Shown here: one piece after another, positions 51,909 to 61,171 of the stretch | How the letters are laid out: every line of letters begins with the position of its first letter | Position numbering within the stretch: the stretch's first letter is position 1 | Source of the DNA: Haloferax namakaokahaiae | GTDB taxonomy: Archaea > Halobacteriota > Halobacteria > Halobacteriales > Haloferacaceae | NCBI RefSeq assembly: GCF_042663225.1 | Contig: NZ_JBHTAA010000001.1 | Coordinates: 620,001-684,000 of the forward strand | DNA length: 64,000 nt | Direction: 5' to 3' | Made by a program: the position numbers and the translations under genes | Notes under the pieces: model-generated | Told to the model about the DNA's origin: nothing | Database searches by the model: none | What the model saw: only the letters and a program-made list of their open reading frames with translations

Positions 51909-52157
51909 ATGTCCGACGACACCGAAGCGGACGTGACCGACCGCGACCCCGACATCGAAGACGACGAGGGCCACGGAATCACCGTCGAAGGTGGTGGCGA
52001 CGCCGGTGCCTCGTCGCCCGAAGAGAGCGAGGAAATCGACGCGGAGAACCCGGACGAAGCCGAGGAACCGGACGAGGAAGACGAGATGCGGGCCGAGGAA
52101 GCAAAAGAGACCGAGAACGTCGATAACCACCGCGACGAGGAACCGTTCTACTCCTGA
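51909..52157 (+). CDS. Highly acidic small protein, 82 aa
   Basis: Almost entirely Asp/Glu-rich low-complexity sequence (MSDDTEADVTDRDPDIEDD, SEEIDAENPDEAEEPDEEDE), predicted disordered. Such proteins occur in haloarchaea without known function. Coding nature rests on codon bias and a clean start and stop; 109 bp from the upstream DUF5518 gene. Confidence 0.65.
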   Translation: MSDDTEADVTDRDPDIEDDEGHGITVEGGGDAGASSPEESEEIDAENPDEAEEPDEEDEMRAEEAKETENVDNHRDEEPFYS

Positions 52158-52207
52158 ATCGTCGAGGGCGGCCCCCCCGACTTCGTCGCCGAATCGGGGT
52201 TCGGGGG

Positions 52208-52921
52208 TCAGCGCTCTCGTCGCCAGCGACCCGGCTCTTCGCCGTGGAACTCGCCGCGTGCCTCGCGCTCGTACGGCCAGAACGTCAAGGCGGTGATGGC
52301 GACGAAGAAGAGCGCGACGAGTCCGGCGATGAACACCCCCGAGATTCCCGGTACCGACGCCGTGACGGTCCACGGTTCCGACGGGGCGTAGAGCGTGATT
52401 CGAAAGACCCACGCGAGCCCCAGCAAGACGAAAATCGCGTAATAGACGCGCCGAAGTCGGCGACCGACGGCCTCCCGGAACGACACTTTCAACGTCGGCG
52501 TCCGGAGGTCCGCCGCGAGTTCGACGCGCCACGCTTCGAGGGGGGCGTCGCTGGGGTCGAAGGCGTTTGCGAACACGTTCTCTTCGAGCAGTCGAATCCG
52601 GGCGCGACTCGCGTCGAAAGTGCGGTAGCGCCGCACGTCGAACAGCAAGAAGAGCACGACACCGAGCAACCCGATGAGCAACAGGTAGGCAGAAGAGTCG
52701 GGTCCCTGAAACGCGAGCGCCAAGACGACGGTGACGAGGACGATAGCCCAGTCGGTCGTGAGGTCGAGTCGCGTGAGGAGATTCCCCGATTGCGACACCT
52801 CGCCGCGATAGTAGTGCGGGATGAGCGAGAGAAACTCGTCGCGCTCGGCCCCCGCCTGTGCTGCGACCGCTCTCGCTTCGGTCGTCGTCGCGTCGAACTC
52901 GTCCGAGTTCTGGTCTGCCAT
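52208..52921 (-). CDS. DUF2270 membrane protein
   Basis: 237 residues. A cytoplasmic N-terminus of ~50 residues (FLSLIPHYYRGEVSQSGNLL) is followed by two closely spaced helices (DWAIVLVTVVLALAF, YLLLIGLLGVVLFLLFDV), a soluble middle with DVRRYRTFDASRARIRLLEENVFA (the DUF2270 hallmark) and two further helices. Predicted integral membrane protein, unknown function. Divergent from purC by 229 bp. Confidence 0.88.
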   Translation of the reverse strand: MADQNSDEFDATTTEARAVAAQAGAERDEFLSLIPHYYRGEVSQSGNLLTRLDLTTDWAIVLVTVVLALAFQGPDSSAYLLLIGLLGVVLFLLFDVRRYRTFDASRARIRLLEENVFANAFDPSDAPLEAWRVELAADLRTPTLKVSFREAVGRRLRRVYYAIFVLLGLAWVFRITLYAPSEPWTVTASVPGISGVFIAGLVALFFVAITALTFWPYEREARGEFHGEEPGRWRRER

Positions 52922-53150
52922 CAGCCACCACCCGGGGCGGCCGCGTGCAGTCGGCGCTCGGTGACGAGTCGGGTGACAGAGGGGGTGTGTAACATCGGTT
53001 ACAGTTGGCTCCGAATCGGGATGAACTACTCGCGTCTCGTCCCGCTAGAGGCCGAGAATATACACGTCCGTGGATACTACTCGCGTCGAGACTCCGAAGA
53101 TGCGCACAGAAGTGGAAGGTTCTTAGTGGGTGGCCGACACAGGAGCGACC

Positions 53151-54170
53151 ATGACCAGCGTGAAGGACTTTCGCGTCGAGGAGGAACCGACGGCGACGGA
53201 CCTCGGCCGGGGCCGCTTCGTCTTCACCGACCGCTACTCCGTCTTCGACTGGGGCGAGATGCCCGACCACATCCCGAGCAAGGGCGCGAGTCTCTGTCTG
53301 ATGGGCGCGTACAACTTCGAACTGCTGGACGTGAACCACGTCCCCACGCACTACCTCGGAGTCGTCGAAGACGGCGAAATCAAAGACCTCGGCGAGTGCG
53401 AGTCGCCGCCGACCGAGATGGCAATCGAACTGACGCAGGTTCCGGACCTCCCGCACGTCGAGGGCGCGTACGACTACGACGCCTACCACGACGCCGCGGG
53501 CGACAACTACCTGATTCCGCTCGAAGTCGTGTTTCGGAACACCGTGCCCGTGGGGTCCAGCCTCCGAAAACGCGGCACGCCAGCCGACTACGGACTCGAC
53601 TACGACGAGTGGCCCGAGGAACCCGTCTCACTCCCTCAGCCCGTCGTCGAGTTCTCCACGAAGTACGAAGAACAGGACCGCTATCTGAGTCGTGAGGAGG
53701 CCGACGACATCGCCGGGAAGGTCGATATCGACCGCCTCGAAGAACTCGCGCTCGCGGTCAACCACATCCTCACCGACCGCGCCGCACAGGCCGGGTTCAG
53801 CCACGAAGACGGCAAAATCGAGTGTCTGTACCACGACGGAACGGTGAAAGTCGCGGACGTGGTCGGCACCTTCGACGAGAATCGCTTCTCCTACGACGGC
53901 CAGCAGGTCTCGAAAGAAGTCGTCCGCCAGTACTACAAGCGCGTCCAACCCGAGTGGGTCGAAGCCGTCAAAGCCGCGAAAAAGGAGGCCTTGGAGACGG
54001 GCGAACCCGAATGGCGCGACGAGTGTGCGGTCGAACCCGAACACCTCCCCGACGAAATCGTCACTGCGCTCGCCGACATCTACTGTGCGGGGACCAACGC
54101 GTACGTGCAGTACGACTGGTTCGACGCCCCCGACATCGAGGACGCGGTGGCGACGATTCGGGATATATAA
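53151..54170 (+). CDS. purC: SAICAR synthetase
   Basis: 339 residues, archaeal PurC with N-terminal region longer than bacterial enzymes. FVFTDRYSVFDWGEMPDHIPSK and MGAYNFELLDVNHVPTHYLG contain the ATP/substrate contacts, with PLEVVFRNTVPVGSSLRKRG (CAIR/ATP site) and DGKIECLYHDGTVKVADVVGTFDENRF (metal/Asp loop). It ligates aspartate to CAIR in purine synthesis. The ATG 53151 begins MTSVKDFRVEEE; an upstream GTG-type extension is rejected. Other purine genes (purU, purS, purQ) lie within 4 kb. Confidence 0.93.
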   Translation: MTSVKDFRVEEEPTATDLGRGRFVFTDRYSVFDWGEMPDHIPSKGASLCLMGAYNFELLDVNHVPTHYLGVVEDGEIKDLGECESPPTEMAIELTQVPDLPHVEGAYDYDAYHDAAGDNYLIPLEVVFRNTVPVGSSLRKRGTPADYGLDYDEWPEEPVSLPQPVVEFSTKYEEQDRYLSREEADDIAGKVDIDRLEELALAVNHILTDRAAQAGFSHEDGKIECLYHDGTVKVADVVGTFDENRFSYDGQQVSKEVVRQYYKRVQPEWVEAVKAAKKEALETGEPEWRDECAVEPEHLPDEIVTALADIYCAGTNAYVQYDWFDAPDIEDAVATIRDI

Positions 54171-54267
54171 CCGACTCTGACCAGTCCGGGGTTCGCCGCG
54201 AACATCCAGTACTGGTACTGGTCGAATCTCTCTTCGTTTCGACCCGAATCGACGCCACCAGCGACGA

Positions 54268-54387
54268 CTAAAACTCTCGTCCGGTCGCTTCTTCTGCGGT
54301 CTCTTCGAGTCCCTCCGAGAGCGCCTCGTCGGTGCCGCCATCGAGGTATCCTTCGACCATCTCCGCGAGAATCTTGAGTACGTTCAT
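54268..54387 (-). CDS. Small acidic protein, 39 aa
   Basis: ATG at 54385-54387 reads MNVLKILAEMVEGYLDGGTD, TAG at 54268-54270. The sequence is acidic and amphipathic, with good codon bias, hence likely real. It lies between the purC end and the small gene at 54453, all on the minus strand after purC. Function unknown. Confidence 0.55.
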   Translation of the reverse strand: MNVLKILAEMVEGYLDGGTDEALSEGLEETAEEATGREF

Positions 54388-54452
54388 GGTTCCGAGACAG
54401 TCTAGGTAGTGAATAAGATATTGGCTGTCAGGTTACAGAACCGGCCTCAAGG

Positions 54453-54593
54453 CTACTCGTACCGCTCGTTCTTCTCCCCGCCGTCGGGGTCGAAACAGAC
54501 GGACTCGACGCGGAGGGCGAACTCGCCGAGCACCTTGACTGCGCCGGGACCGTTCGGTCGGCCACCGAAGTCGGGAGTGGAAGTGTCGGTCAT
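54453..54593 (-). CDS. Small conserved-looking protein, 46 aa
   Basis: ATG at 54591-54593 reads MTDTSTPDFGGRPNGPGAVK, TAG at 54453-54455. Gly/Pro-rich N-terminus, a central GEFALRVESVCFDPDGG and charged end. Codon bias is strong. Its start is 33 bp beyond the purU stop on the same strand, so it is probably in the purU transcript. Function unknown. Confidence 0.6.
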   Translation of the reverse strand: MTDTSTPDFGGRPNGPGAVKVLGEFALRVESVCFDPDGGEKNERYE

Positions 54594-54626
54594 CCCTCTC
54601 CGTGGGAGGGAGACCGAGAAAAGGAC

Positions 54627-55613
54627 TCAGTCTTCGGACTGGTCGGGCGCGAGCGCCTCTTTCGACACGTCGAGGGCGTCGATGATGCCGTCCACGGGTC
54701 GGTCGGGGTTCGACTCCTGTGCTTCGCGGGTCAAGCCGAGTTGGTAGGCTTCGCGGTTGGCTTCCTCGCGGAGACTCGTCCGCCCGCGGTGGACGGTGAG
54801 CGCGTCGTTGAGGTGGAGTTGCACCGCTTCGAGCAGGGCGTCGGCTTCGAGCGGTTGCCCGCGGTTCTTGATGTCGTCGAGCGTCGCGTCGTCGGGCACG
54901 TCGAAGGCACGCTGGGCGATAATCGGCCCTTGGTCGAGGTCCGTCGTCACGTAGTGGGCGGTGACGCCCGCGATGCGGACGCCGCCTTCTTTCGCCTGTC
55001 GGTAGGCGGCCGCGCCGGGGAACGACGGCAGGAGCGACGGGTGGATGTTGATGATGCGGTCCTCGTAGCGGAAGACGACCTTCGGGCCGAGGATTCGCAT
55101 GTAGCGCGCGAGGACGATGAGGTCCACGTCGTACTGTTCGAGCAGTTCGAGGAGGCGGTCCTCGTTGGCGGTCCCCTTCTCGTCGCCGATGTCGTGGAAG
55201 GGAACGTCGTAGTGGTCCGCCAGCGGTTCGAGCGTACTCCGGTTGCCGATGACGACCGAGATGTCGGCACCGAGGTCGTCGTTCGCCCACGCTTCGAAGA
55301 GGGCTTCCAGACAGTGCGATTCCTTCGTGACGAGCACCGCGATTTCGCGGGTCTCGCGGTCTGCGGGGAACCGGACTTGGATATCGACACCGAGGTCGTC
55401 GCCGAGGGACGTGAGGGCACCGCGAAGTTCCTCGGGCGTGGTGGTCATCTCCGAGGTGTCCGCGTGAAGGGTCATCCGGAAGATGCCTTCGCGGACCGCT
55501 TGGTCGAGGTCCTCGATGTTGATTCCGCGCTCGAACAGCAACGTGGTCACGTTGGCGATGAGTCCCGTCTTGTCTCCTCCGATGACCGTAATTTCGGTTA
55601 GGTCGGTTGTCAT
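54627..55613 (-). CDS. purU: Formyltetrahydrofolate deformylase
   Basis: 328 residues. An ACT domain (1-85, ITVIGGDKTGLIANVTTLLF) is followed by the formyltransferase catalytic domain with the N-H-D triad: N189 and H191 in INIHPSLLPSFPG and D227 in LDQGP. It hydrolyses 10-formyl-THF to formate plus THF, balancing one-carbon pools for purines. The C-terminus is about 40 residues longer than bacterial PurU (~285). Neighbours include purC upstream on the other strand and purS/purQ downstream on it. Confidence 0.92.
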   Translation of the reverse strand: MTTDLTEITVIGGDKTGLIANVTTLLFERGINIEDLDQAVREGIFRMTLHADTSEMTTTPEELRGALTSLGDDLGVDIQVRFPADRETREIAVLVTKESHCLEALFEAWANDDLGADISVVIGNRSTLEPLADHYDVPFHDIGDEKGTANEDRLLELLEQYDVDLIVLARYMRILGPKVVFRYEDRIINIHPSLLPSFPGAAAYRQAKEGGVRIAGVTAHYVTTDLDQGPIIAQRAFDVPDDATLDDIKNRGQPLEADALLEAVQLHLNDALTVHRGRTSLREEANREAYQLGLTREAQESNPDRPVDGIIDALDVSKEALAPDQSED

Positions 55614-55786
55614 GCCGTCACCTCCGGCTGTTCGATGGTGAACATAACACTTCCTGCGTGGGCGAGTGGTAAACGCCTGTCGCTCTCCGCAATCAGTTTG
55701 ACCGAGTTACCGAACGACGCTTCTGTTCGCGGCCGTACATAAGTACCATTCTGCTATCAATTATCACGGTCGTCGGCGTACAGAGG

Positions 55787-56029
55787 GTGATGACTGCGAA
55801 CGCCCGACGACCACTCCGTCACCAGAACCGCCTCGCGCCGCTGCGGTCGATTGTCGCTCCGCTCGTCGTCGTCATCGTGCTTGCGATGCTCGCGCCGAGT
55901 GTGAGCGCGGTCCTCGCGCCAATCGCCGCCGTCCCGCTCCTCGTGGGGTGGTGGCTACTCGGCTTTGGCGCGGCGCTGACACTCCCGTTCGCAGTCATCG
56001 CCGCGGTCACGGTGGTGATAGAGCAGTGA
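55787..56029 (+). CDS. Small membrane protein, 80 aa
   Basis: Basic N-terminus (MMTANARRPLRHQNRLAPLR) and two helices (IVAPLVVVIVLAMLAPSV, VPLLVGWWLLGFGAALTLPF) separated by a short turn. Unknown function. Its stop lies 47 bp before the zinc-ribbon regulator start. Confidence 0.65.
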   Translation: MMTANARRPLRHQNRLAPLRSIVAPLVVVIVLAMLAPSVSAVLAPIAAVPLLVGWWLLGFGAALTLPFAVIAAVTVVIEQ

Positions 56030-56076
56030 GTCACGCCCGCAAACCGATTAAGTCGGGAAGCGACGTACCGGACGCT

Positions 56077-56955
56077 ATGGCTACGCGCAAGACATCGGAG
56101 ATAATCGACTCGGAGACGGAAGCCGCGTTTTCGCTCTTGGCCGACGAGACTCGGTTGTCGATTCTTCGCGTGCTCGCCGACTCGCCCCACGAACGACTGA
56201 CGTTCTCGCAACTGCGCGAGCGCGTCGGCGTCGCCGACAGCGGCCGATTCAACTACCACCTCGGCAAACTCACCGACCTCTTCGTCAAGAAATCGGAGGG
56301 CGGCTACGAGTTGCGACTCGCCGGGTGGATGGTCGTCGGCGCGATTCTCGCCGGGTCGTACACCCGCGGCGAGTCTATCGGACCGGTTCCGGTCAGCGCG
56401 CCCTGTGCGATTTGTGGCGGAAGCGTCGAAGCGACGTACGCCGACGAGACGGTCGCAATCGCCTGCGCGGACTGCGATGCGCACTACACCAGTGCGAGCA
56501 TCCCGCCGGGCGTCTTCGAAGGCCACGACGACGCCGAACTCCCGGACGTCGCCGACATGTACACGCGCTCGGTGTTCTCGCAGGCTCGACTCGGCTTCTG
56601 CTCGCGGTGTCACGGCCGTATCGAACCCCGACTCGTGACCGAAACGAACGAGTTACTCATGCACGACTGCGAGGGACCGACTGCCGCCTACACCTGCGAG
56701 CGGTGCCACGACGAGCACGTCTCCAGTGTGCACCTCGCCTTTATCGACCATCCGGCGGTCGTCTCGTTCTACTACGACCACGACGTGGACCTCACTCAAC
56801 CCCACCTGTGGGGGAGCGCGTGGCGCACGAAACCAGTCGTCGAACTGGAATCCGAGGACCCGCTTCGCGCTCGCGTCGAGTTCACCGTGGGAGAAGAGAC
56901 GCTGACGCTCGTCGCCGACGAGGACCTCGAAGTCCTCGATATCGAACGCCAGTAG
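56077..56955 (+). CDS. ArsR-type regulator with two zinc ribbons
   Basis: 292 residues. The winged-helix domain (about 10-75) is typical ArsR (AFSLLADETRLSILRVLADS, YHLGKLTDLFVKKSEGGYEL). The C-terminal two thirds carry two zinc ribbons: C110-x2-C113 with C130-x2-C133, and C175-x2-C178 with C207-x2-C210, plus a Cys at 198, implying metal binding. It precedes purS by 72 bp on the same strand and may regulate purine genes or respond to metal (inference). DUF7351-like haloarchaeal regulators share this arrangement. Confidence 0.85.
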   Translation: MATRKTSEIIDSETEAAFSLLADETRLSILRVLADSPHERLTFSQLRERVGVADSGRFNYHLGKLTDLFVKKSEGGYELRLAGWMVVGAILAGSYTRGESIGPVPVSAPCAICGGSVEATYADETVAIACADCDAHYTSASIPPGVFEGHDDAELPDVADMYTRSVFSQARLGFCSRCHGRIEPRLVTETNELLMHDCEGPTAAYTCERCHDEHVSSVHLAFIDHPAVVSFYYDHDVDLTQPHLWGSAWRTKPVVELESEDPLRARVEFTVGEETLTLVADEDLEVLDIERQ

Positions 56956-57027
56956 CCAATATGCACGTTCGTGAACAACTAACCAAACCCAAAACCGTTT
57001 TTGCACATCACTACGCATCAGCACCTG

Positions 57028-57279
57028 ATGACGACATACACCGCGACGGTGACGGTGCGACTCAAGCACGGCGTGCTGGACCCGGAGGCGGAGACGACGA
57101 AGCGCGCGTTAGAGCGTCTCGGGTTCGAACTCGACGCCCTGCGCTTTACCGAGCAGTACGAAGTGGACCTCGACGCCGAGAGCGCCGAGGTCGCCGAAGA
57201 ACGCGCCACCGAGATGGCCGACCGCCTGTTGGCGAACCCGACCATCCACGACTACGACGTCGTCGTCGCCGAGGCCTGA
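57028..57279 (+). CDS. purS: FGAM synthase subunit PurS
   Basis: 83 residues. PurS fold: MTTYTATVTVRLKHGVLDPEAE, FTEQYEVDLDA and LANPTIHDYDVVVAEA. It is a structural partner that links PurL and PurQ in the formylglycinamide ribonucleotide amidotransferase complex. Start at the ATG 57028, chosen over an ATG nine codons upstream. The purQ ATG follows 1 bp after its TGA. Confidence 0.93.
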   Translation: MTTYTATVTVRLKHGVLDPEAETTKRALERLGFELDALRFTEQYEVDLDAESAEVAEERATEMADRLLANPTIHDYDVVVAEA

Positions 57280-57280
57280 G

Positions 57281-57955
57281 ATGATCGCAGTCATCCAGTT
57301 CGGTGGGTCGAACTGCGACCGGGACGCGGTTCGGGCCCTCTCGGACCTCGGCTTCGAGGCCGAACGCGTCTGGCACGAAGACCCACTTCCGGAAAACACG
57401 ACGGGCATCATGCTCCCCGGCGGGTTCTCCTACGGCGACTACCTCCGCGGCGGCGCGATGGCCGCGCGCTCGCCCGTGATGAACGCCGTCCGCGACGCTA
57501 TCGAGGACGGAATTCCGGTCCTCGGCGTCTGCAACGGCGCGCAGGTCGGCTGTGAGTCCGGCCTGACGCCCGGCGCGTTTACGACGAACGCCAGCGCCCG
57601 CTTCCAGTGCGAACGCGTCTACCTCCGCGTCGAGAACGCCGACACGCCGTGGACCAGCGCCTACGAAGAAGGCGAGGTCATCGAACTCCCCATCGCCCAC
57701 GGCGAGGGTCGCTTCGAAATCGACGACGAGGGCTACGAGGAACTCGAATCGGAGAATCGAATTCTGTTCCGCTACTGCGACGCCGACGGCAACGTCACCG
57801 ACGAAGCCAACCCCAACGGGTCGCGCGGCAACGTCGCGGGCATCCTCGGCGAGAACGAGTCCATCGCCGTCTTGATGCCGCACCCCGAGCGCGCGTCGCT
57901 TCCGACGCTCGGCAACACCGACGGCCGCGGCGTCCTCCAGGGCTTCGGCAACTAG
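57281..57955 (+). CDS. purQ: FGAM synthase glutaminase subunit PurQ
   Basis: 224 residues, class I glutamine amidotransferase. Nucleophile Cys in GVCNGAQVG, followed by QVGCESGLTPGAFTTNASARF, and the His-Glu pair in MPHPERASLP. It supplies ammonia for FGAR amidation with PurL (elsewhere). Cotranscribed with purS (1 bp gap). Confidence 0.95.
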   Translation: MIAVIQFGGSNCDRDAVRALSDLGFEAERVWHEDPLPENTTGIMLPGGFSYGDYLRGGAMAARSPVMNAVRDAIEDGIPVLGVCNGAQVGCESGLTPGAFTTNASARFQCERVYLRVENADTPWTSAYEEGEVIELPIAHGEGRFEIDDEGYEELESENRILFRYCDADGNVTDEANPNGSRGNVAGILGENESIAVLMPHPERASLPTLGNTDGRGVLQGFGN

Positions 57956-57978
57956 GCAGCACTACTGGAGTGCGATAA

Positions 57979-59457
57979 TCAGCACTGGGAGGTTGCGAGC
58001 GTCTCCGTCCGCGACCCGCCCGCGTTTTCTCCGGCACGGTCGAACTTTCTGAGCGTCAGCGAGACGCGTTCTAACTCGGTGTCGTGCGTCTCGTCCCAAT
58101 GGTCGCAGACGTGCTGCGAGAAGCTCTCGATGACCACCGGGACGCGCATCATTCGCATGTTGGTGAGATACTTCCGCCAGCGCGCCGTCTCGTAGGCAGC
58201 ACCGTGTTCGAGCGTCTCCTCGACCGAGCGGTCAGTCTGCGGGAAGGCGACCACCTCCTCGCCCGCCGTCGTCTCGCCGATGACCGCATAGCGCGTGTCG
58301 AACGTCGGCGGTGAGGCGAACATGGGCCACGTGTAGTCGGTCGATGCCGCGGACTCTGCGACCGGTTCGGGAGCGGGGACGTAGCCGAGAGTCATCCCGT
58401 TCCACAGCACCATCACGACCAAGCAGCAAACGAGGCCGACGCGCAGCGCGTTGCGGCCGAGCGTGCGAAGGCGGGTGGTCGTCGCACCACCGTCCGAAAC
58501 GACGTTGCCGTCGCGTCCAGACGCCGCAGTGCCAGCAGTGCGGATACCTGCATCTGCCAGCGCGCGTTCGAGGCGGTCCCAGACGTCCGCGTGCAGGAAC
58601 GGAACGAGGGCCGCGAGGCTGATGAGCGGGAACATCCCGACGGTCATCATCACGAGCATGCCGACGTGGATGCTGGCGAAGACGGCGGTCAGGGCGGTTC
58701 GGCGGCGGCCGGTGAGGAGGACGAGCGAGGCGGACGCGACCAACAGACCGAGCCAGAGCCACGTCGCCACTTCGGAGACCAACGGCAGCGTCCCCACCGC
58801 GCGCCCGAACGCCGTGGTGTACGTTTCGAGGTGGAGGACGATACGAATCTCTTCGCCGCGGAGCCACCCCGGATGCTGGAGTTTGAAGAGTCCAGTGACG
58901 GTGTAGACGAAGACGACCTGTAAGAGGAGACCGGCGGAGGCGACGCTGACGATTCTCTCGGGAGTCGCATCGGAAACCGTCGCCGCCGAGCGTCGCCGCG
59001 CGTCCACCGACCAGCGACGTCCCAGCGGGAGGAACAGCCCCCAGAACAGGAGGCGTTCGAGCAACAGGTCGCCGCTGTTGAGCACGAGGAGGTTGCGGAC
59101 GTGCAGCGAGAGCAAGAAGACGAGCGAGACGAGGGTGACGAATTTGGTTCGATAGCCCGCAATCAGAGCGACGGCGAACGCGCCCGCGACGACGAACAAG
59201 AGCGCTTGGAGCCACAGCGACCCGGAGAGCGCGTGGAGCGAGAGCGGCCCAATCGTCGGCGTGACTTCGAAGGCGGCAGCACGGGGGAAGACGCCGGCGT
59301 CGGTGTAGAACGTCGAGAGGTTGCGCGCACGGAGGAGGAGGTCGAGGAGGATGACGAAGCCGAGTGCGATGCGAAAGGCGGCGAGGGCGCGGGCGTCGAT
59401 GGCGACACGGCTCGCAAGTGCGCGTCGAACACGTGGAGAGACGGGGAGGCGAGTCAT
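57979..59457 (-). CDS. HTTM-domain (vitamin-K carboxylase-like) membrane protein
   Basis: 492 residues. HTTM domain with about nine helices: N-terminal IDARALAAFRIALGFVILLDLLLRARNLSTFY..., the conserved LFLPLGRRWSVDARRR, and TGLFKLQHPGWLRGEEI, the signature of HTTM proteins. The C-terminal 140 residues form a soluble domain (TDYTWPMFASPPTFDTRYAV). Proteins of this family often modify or anchor substrates; no carboxylase Lys activity is shown. Convergent with purQ by 23 bp. Confidence 0.87.
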   Translation of the reverse strand: MTRLPVSPRVRRALASRVAIDARALAAFRIALGFVILLDLLLRARNLSTFYTDAGVFPRAAAFEVTPTIGPLSLHALSGSLWLQALLFVVAGAFAVALIAGYRTKFVTLVSLVFLLSLHVRNLLVLNSGDLLLERLLFWGLFLPLGRRWSVDARRRSAATVSDATPERIVSVASAGLLLQVVFVYTVTGLFKLQHPGWLRGEEIRIVLHLETYTTAFGRAVGTLPLVSEVATWLWLGLLVASASLVLLTGRRRTALTAVFASIHVGMLVMMTVGMFPLISLAALVPFLHADVWDRLERALADAGIRTAGTAASGRDGNVVSDGGATTTRLRTLGRNALRVGLVCCLVVMVLWNGMTLGYVPAPEPVAESAASTDYTWPMFASPPTFDTRYAVIGETTAGEEVVAFPQTDRSVEETLEHGAAYETARWRKYLTNMRMMRVPVVIESFSQHVCDHWDETHDTELERVSLTLRKFDRAGENAGGSRTETLATSQC

Positions 59458-59712
59458 GACGACAGCGAAGCGAACTGCTCAGTAGAACGAACTGATGTGT
59501 CGGATAAATGCTTTCTCTCTCGCGGGTGGCGCGTTGTAAGCCAGTCGGTCAGCCAGTTAGTCACGCAAAAAATCACACACGGTGGTGGAGACAGACCGCC
59601 CGCCGTTGCAGAGCGCAGTACAGGGTCGTGGGGCGAAAGTGCAGCGTACACGATGAGCGATAGGGTTGACTTGGATGTGGAGGCATCAGCTTCGTGACCC
59701 GCATACCGCGTA

Positions 59713-59829
59713 CTAGGGAACGAGCGCGTGGGGGGCGTCCGTGGCTATCCATGCCTCGGCGTTTTCCTCCTCGCGGATTTCGAACCAGCCATCTGCGTAG
59801 TAGACGGTCTTGTATGTGTGTGTCGTCAT
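59713..59829 (-). CDS. Small haloarchaeal protein, 38 aa (DUF7331-like)
   Basis: ATG at 59827-59829, TAG at 59713-59715: MTTHTYKTVYYADGWFEIRE then AWIATDAP. The core Y-x-D-G-W-x-E-I-R ... EAWIATD resembles the short haloarchaeal DUF7331 family. A GTG at 59886 would extend it upstream in frame by 19 residues (VQRIHTDGSSVVF...), but an AT box near 59900 fits neither perfectly. The coding signal is good for its size. Function unknown. Confidence 0.6.
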   Translation of the reverse strand: MTTHTYKTVYYADGWFEIREEENAEAWIATDAPHALVP

Positions 59830-60002
59830 GATGCGGGCAGTCCGGGTGAACACGACCGAACTCCCATCCGTGTGAATGCGTTGCACTATCTTTGATACAA
59901 ATATCCTATCGAGCGGTTAGGAGTGAGCTATTTTGGGATGTGGTACCCTAAATCTGAACTATTCGACTAATTCACGTAGAAAAGTGGAAAAGTAACGCGT
60001 AG

Positions 60003-61079
60003 TCAGCGAACGAGCGGCATCGAGTAACTGGTCTCCTCCTCGATGACGAACTGCCACGTCGCCTCGCACTCGCAGGACACCTGGTCGAAGACGCTTGGGT
60101 CCTGTCGGAGGTTGAAGTCCTTGATGGCCTTGAACACGAGTTCGTCGCACTCGCCGCAGTTGTGCGCGCCGCGGTCCTGCCCGCCACCGACAGGGTCGGA
60201 GACGACGATTGCGTCTTCCTCGACCGTCTCGCGGAGCACGTCGGCGACCGACCAGAGCCACGGCGGGCGGTATCCCCCGTTGAAGTGGAGTTCGTCCACC
60301 ATCGTGTAGCGCTGGACGTTCGTCGGGTTCATCGAGACGGTGTGGCAGTTCTCGACGGCGGCACAGCGCCGGACGGAGGACTTCATGTCTTCGAGCGCCT
60401 CGCCCTCGGAGAGGAACGGCGGCTTCATCAGGAGATAGGCCTTCACGCCTGCGCCTGCGGCGGCGGCCTCGTCGCACGCGTCTTCGAAGTCCGCGAAGTC
60501 GAAGTACTTGTTCACGCAGTCGTGGCGAACGCGGTCGGTCGCGGTTTCGAGACCGACCGCCACGTCGGTTTCGAGGCCGCGGTCGGTGAAGTCGGCGAGT
60601 TTCTCTCTCGTGACGAAGTCAGGGAGCGACTCGACGACCATCCGGTCGCGGTCGGCGAACGTCTCGGCGATGGCGTCGCGCGTCTCCGCCGGGACCTCGC
60701 GCTCGTCGAGGAACGACCCGGAGGTGTAGATTTTGATGAGACCGGCCTCCTCGCCGAGGTTCTCCTCCTCGTGGTCGAGACAGACCTGAATCTGGTCCAT
60801 GAGCGCCTCGTGGGAGACGGTGCCGCCCTCGACGGACTCGGCGACGTAGCCGCACATGGTACACCCGCCCGCGCGTGCCCAGCGACAGCCGCCGGTGTTG
60901 AGGATGATAGTGAGAGAGTCGTAGACGCCGTCGGGCGTGTTGTCCTCGTCTATCCACACCCGCGTCGGCTCGTGCGGGTCGTACGTCTTCTGTTTCTGGG
61001 AACGGATGTCGCGCATCACCTTGTTGTGCGCGTCCATCCCGCGCCCCCGTTCGTAGACCTCGGGGCTCGGCTTACTCAT
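60003..61079 (-). CDS. raSEA: Archaeosine biosynthesis radical SAM protein RaSEA
   Basis: 358 residues. The radical SAM cysteines C65-x7-C73-x2-C76 (GGCRWARAGGCTMCGYV) match the RaSEA spacing. KIYTSGSFLDEREV, RMVVESLPDFV, GLETATDRVRHDCVNK and LLMKPPFLSEGEALEDM are family hallmarks. Additional Cys pairs near the C-terminus (CGECDEL, CECEA) may bind zinc. With ArcS it converts preQ0-lysine at tRNA position 15 to archaeosine. The ATG at 61077-61079 begins MSKPSPEVYERG, as in haloarchaeal homologues. Confidence 0.92.
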   Translation of the reverse strand: MSKPSPEVYERGRGMDAHNKVMRDIRSQKQKTYDPHEPTRVWIDEDNTPDGVYDSLTIILNTGGCRWARAGGCTMCGYVAESVEGGTVSHEALMDQIQVCLDHEEENLGEEAGLIKIYTSGSFLDEREVPAETRDAIAETFADRDRMVVESLPDFVTREKLADFTDRGLETDVAVGLETATDRVRHDCVNKYFDFADFEDACDEAAAAGAGVKAYLLMKPPFLSEGEALEDMKSSVRRCAAVENCHTVSMNPTNVQRYTMVDELHFNGGYRPPWLWSVADVLRETVEEDAIVVSDPVGGGQDRGAHNCGECDELVFKAIKDFNLRQDPSVFDQVSCECEATWQFVIEEETSYSMPLVR

Positions 61080-61171
61080 TGGACTCCTCTATCGGATGGG
61101 ACGGTAAAGCCGCTTCGTCTGCGCCCGAAGGGGGCGTTGGCTTTCATATGTGACCCATTCCTATCAGAGGT

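Noticed and set aside
51813..53489. 558-codon open frame on the minus strand
   Set aside because: Overlaps DUF2270 and purC in shadow phase; Arg-rich, no domain.
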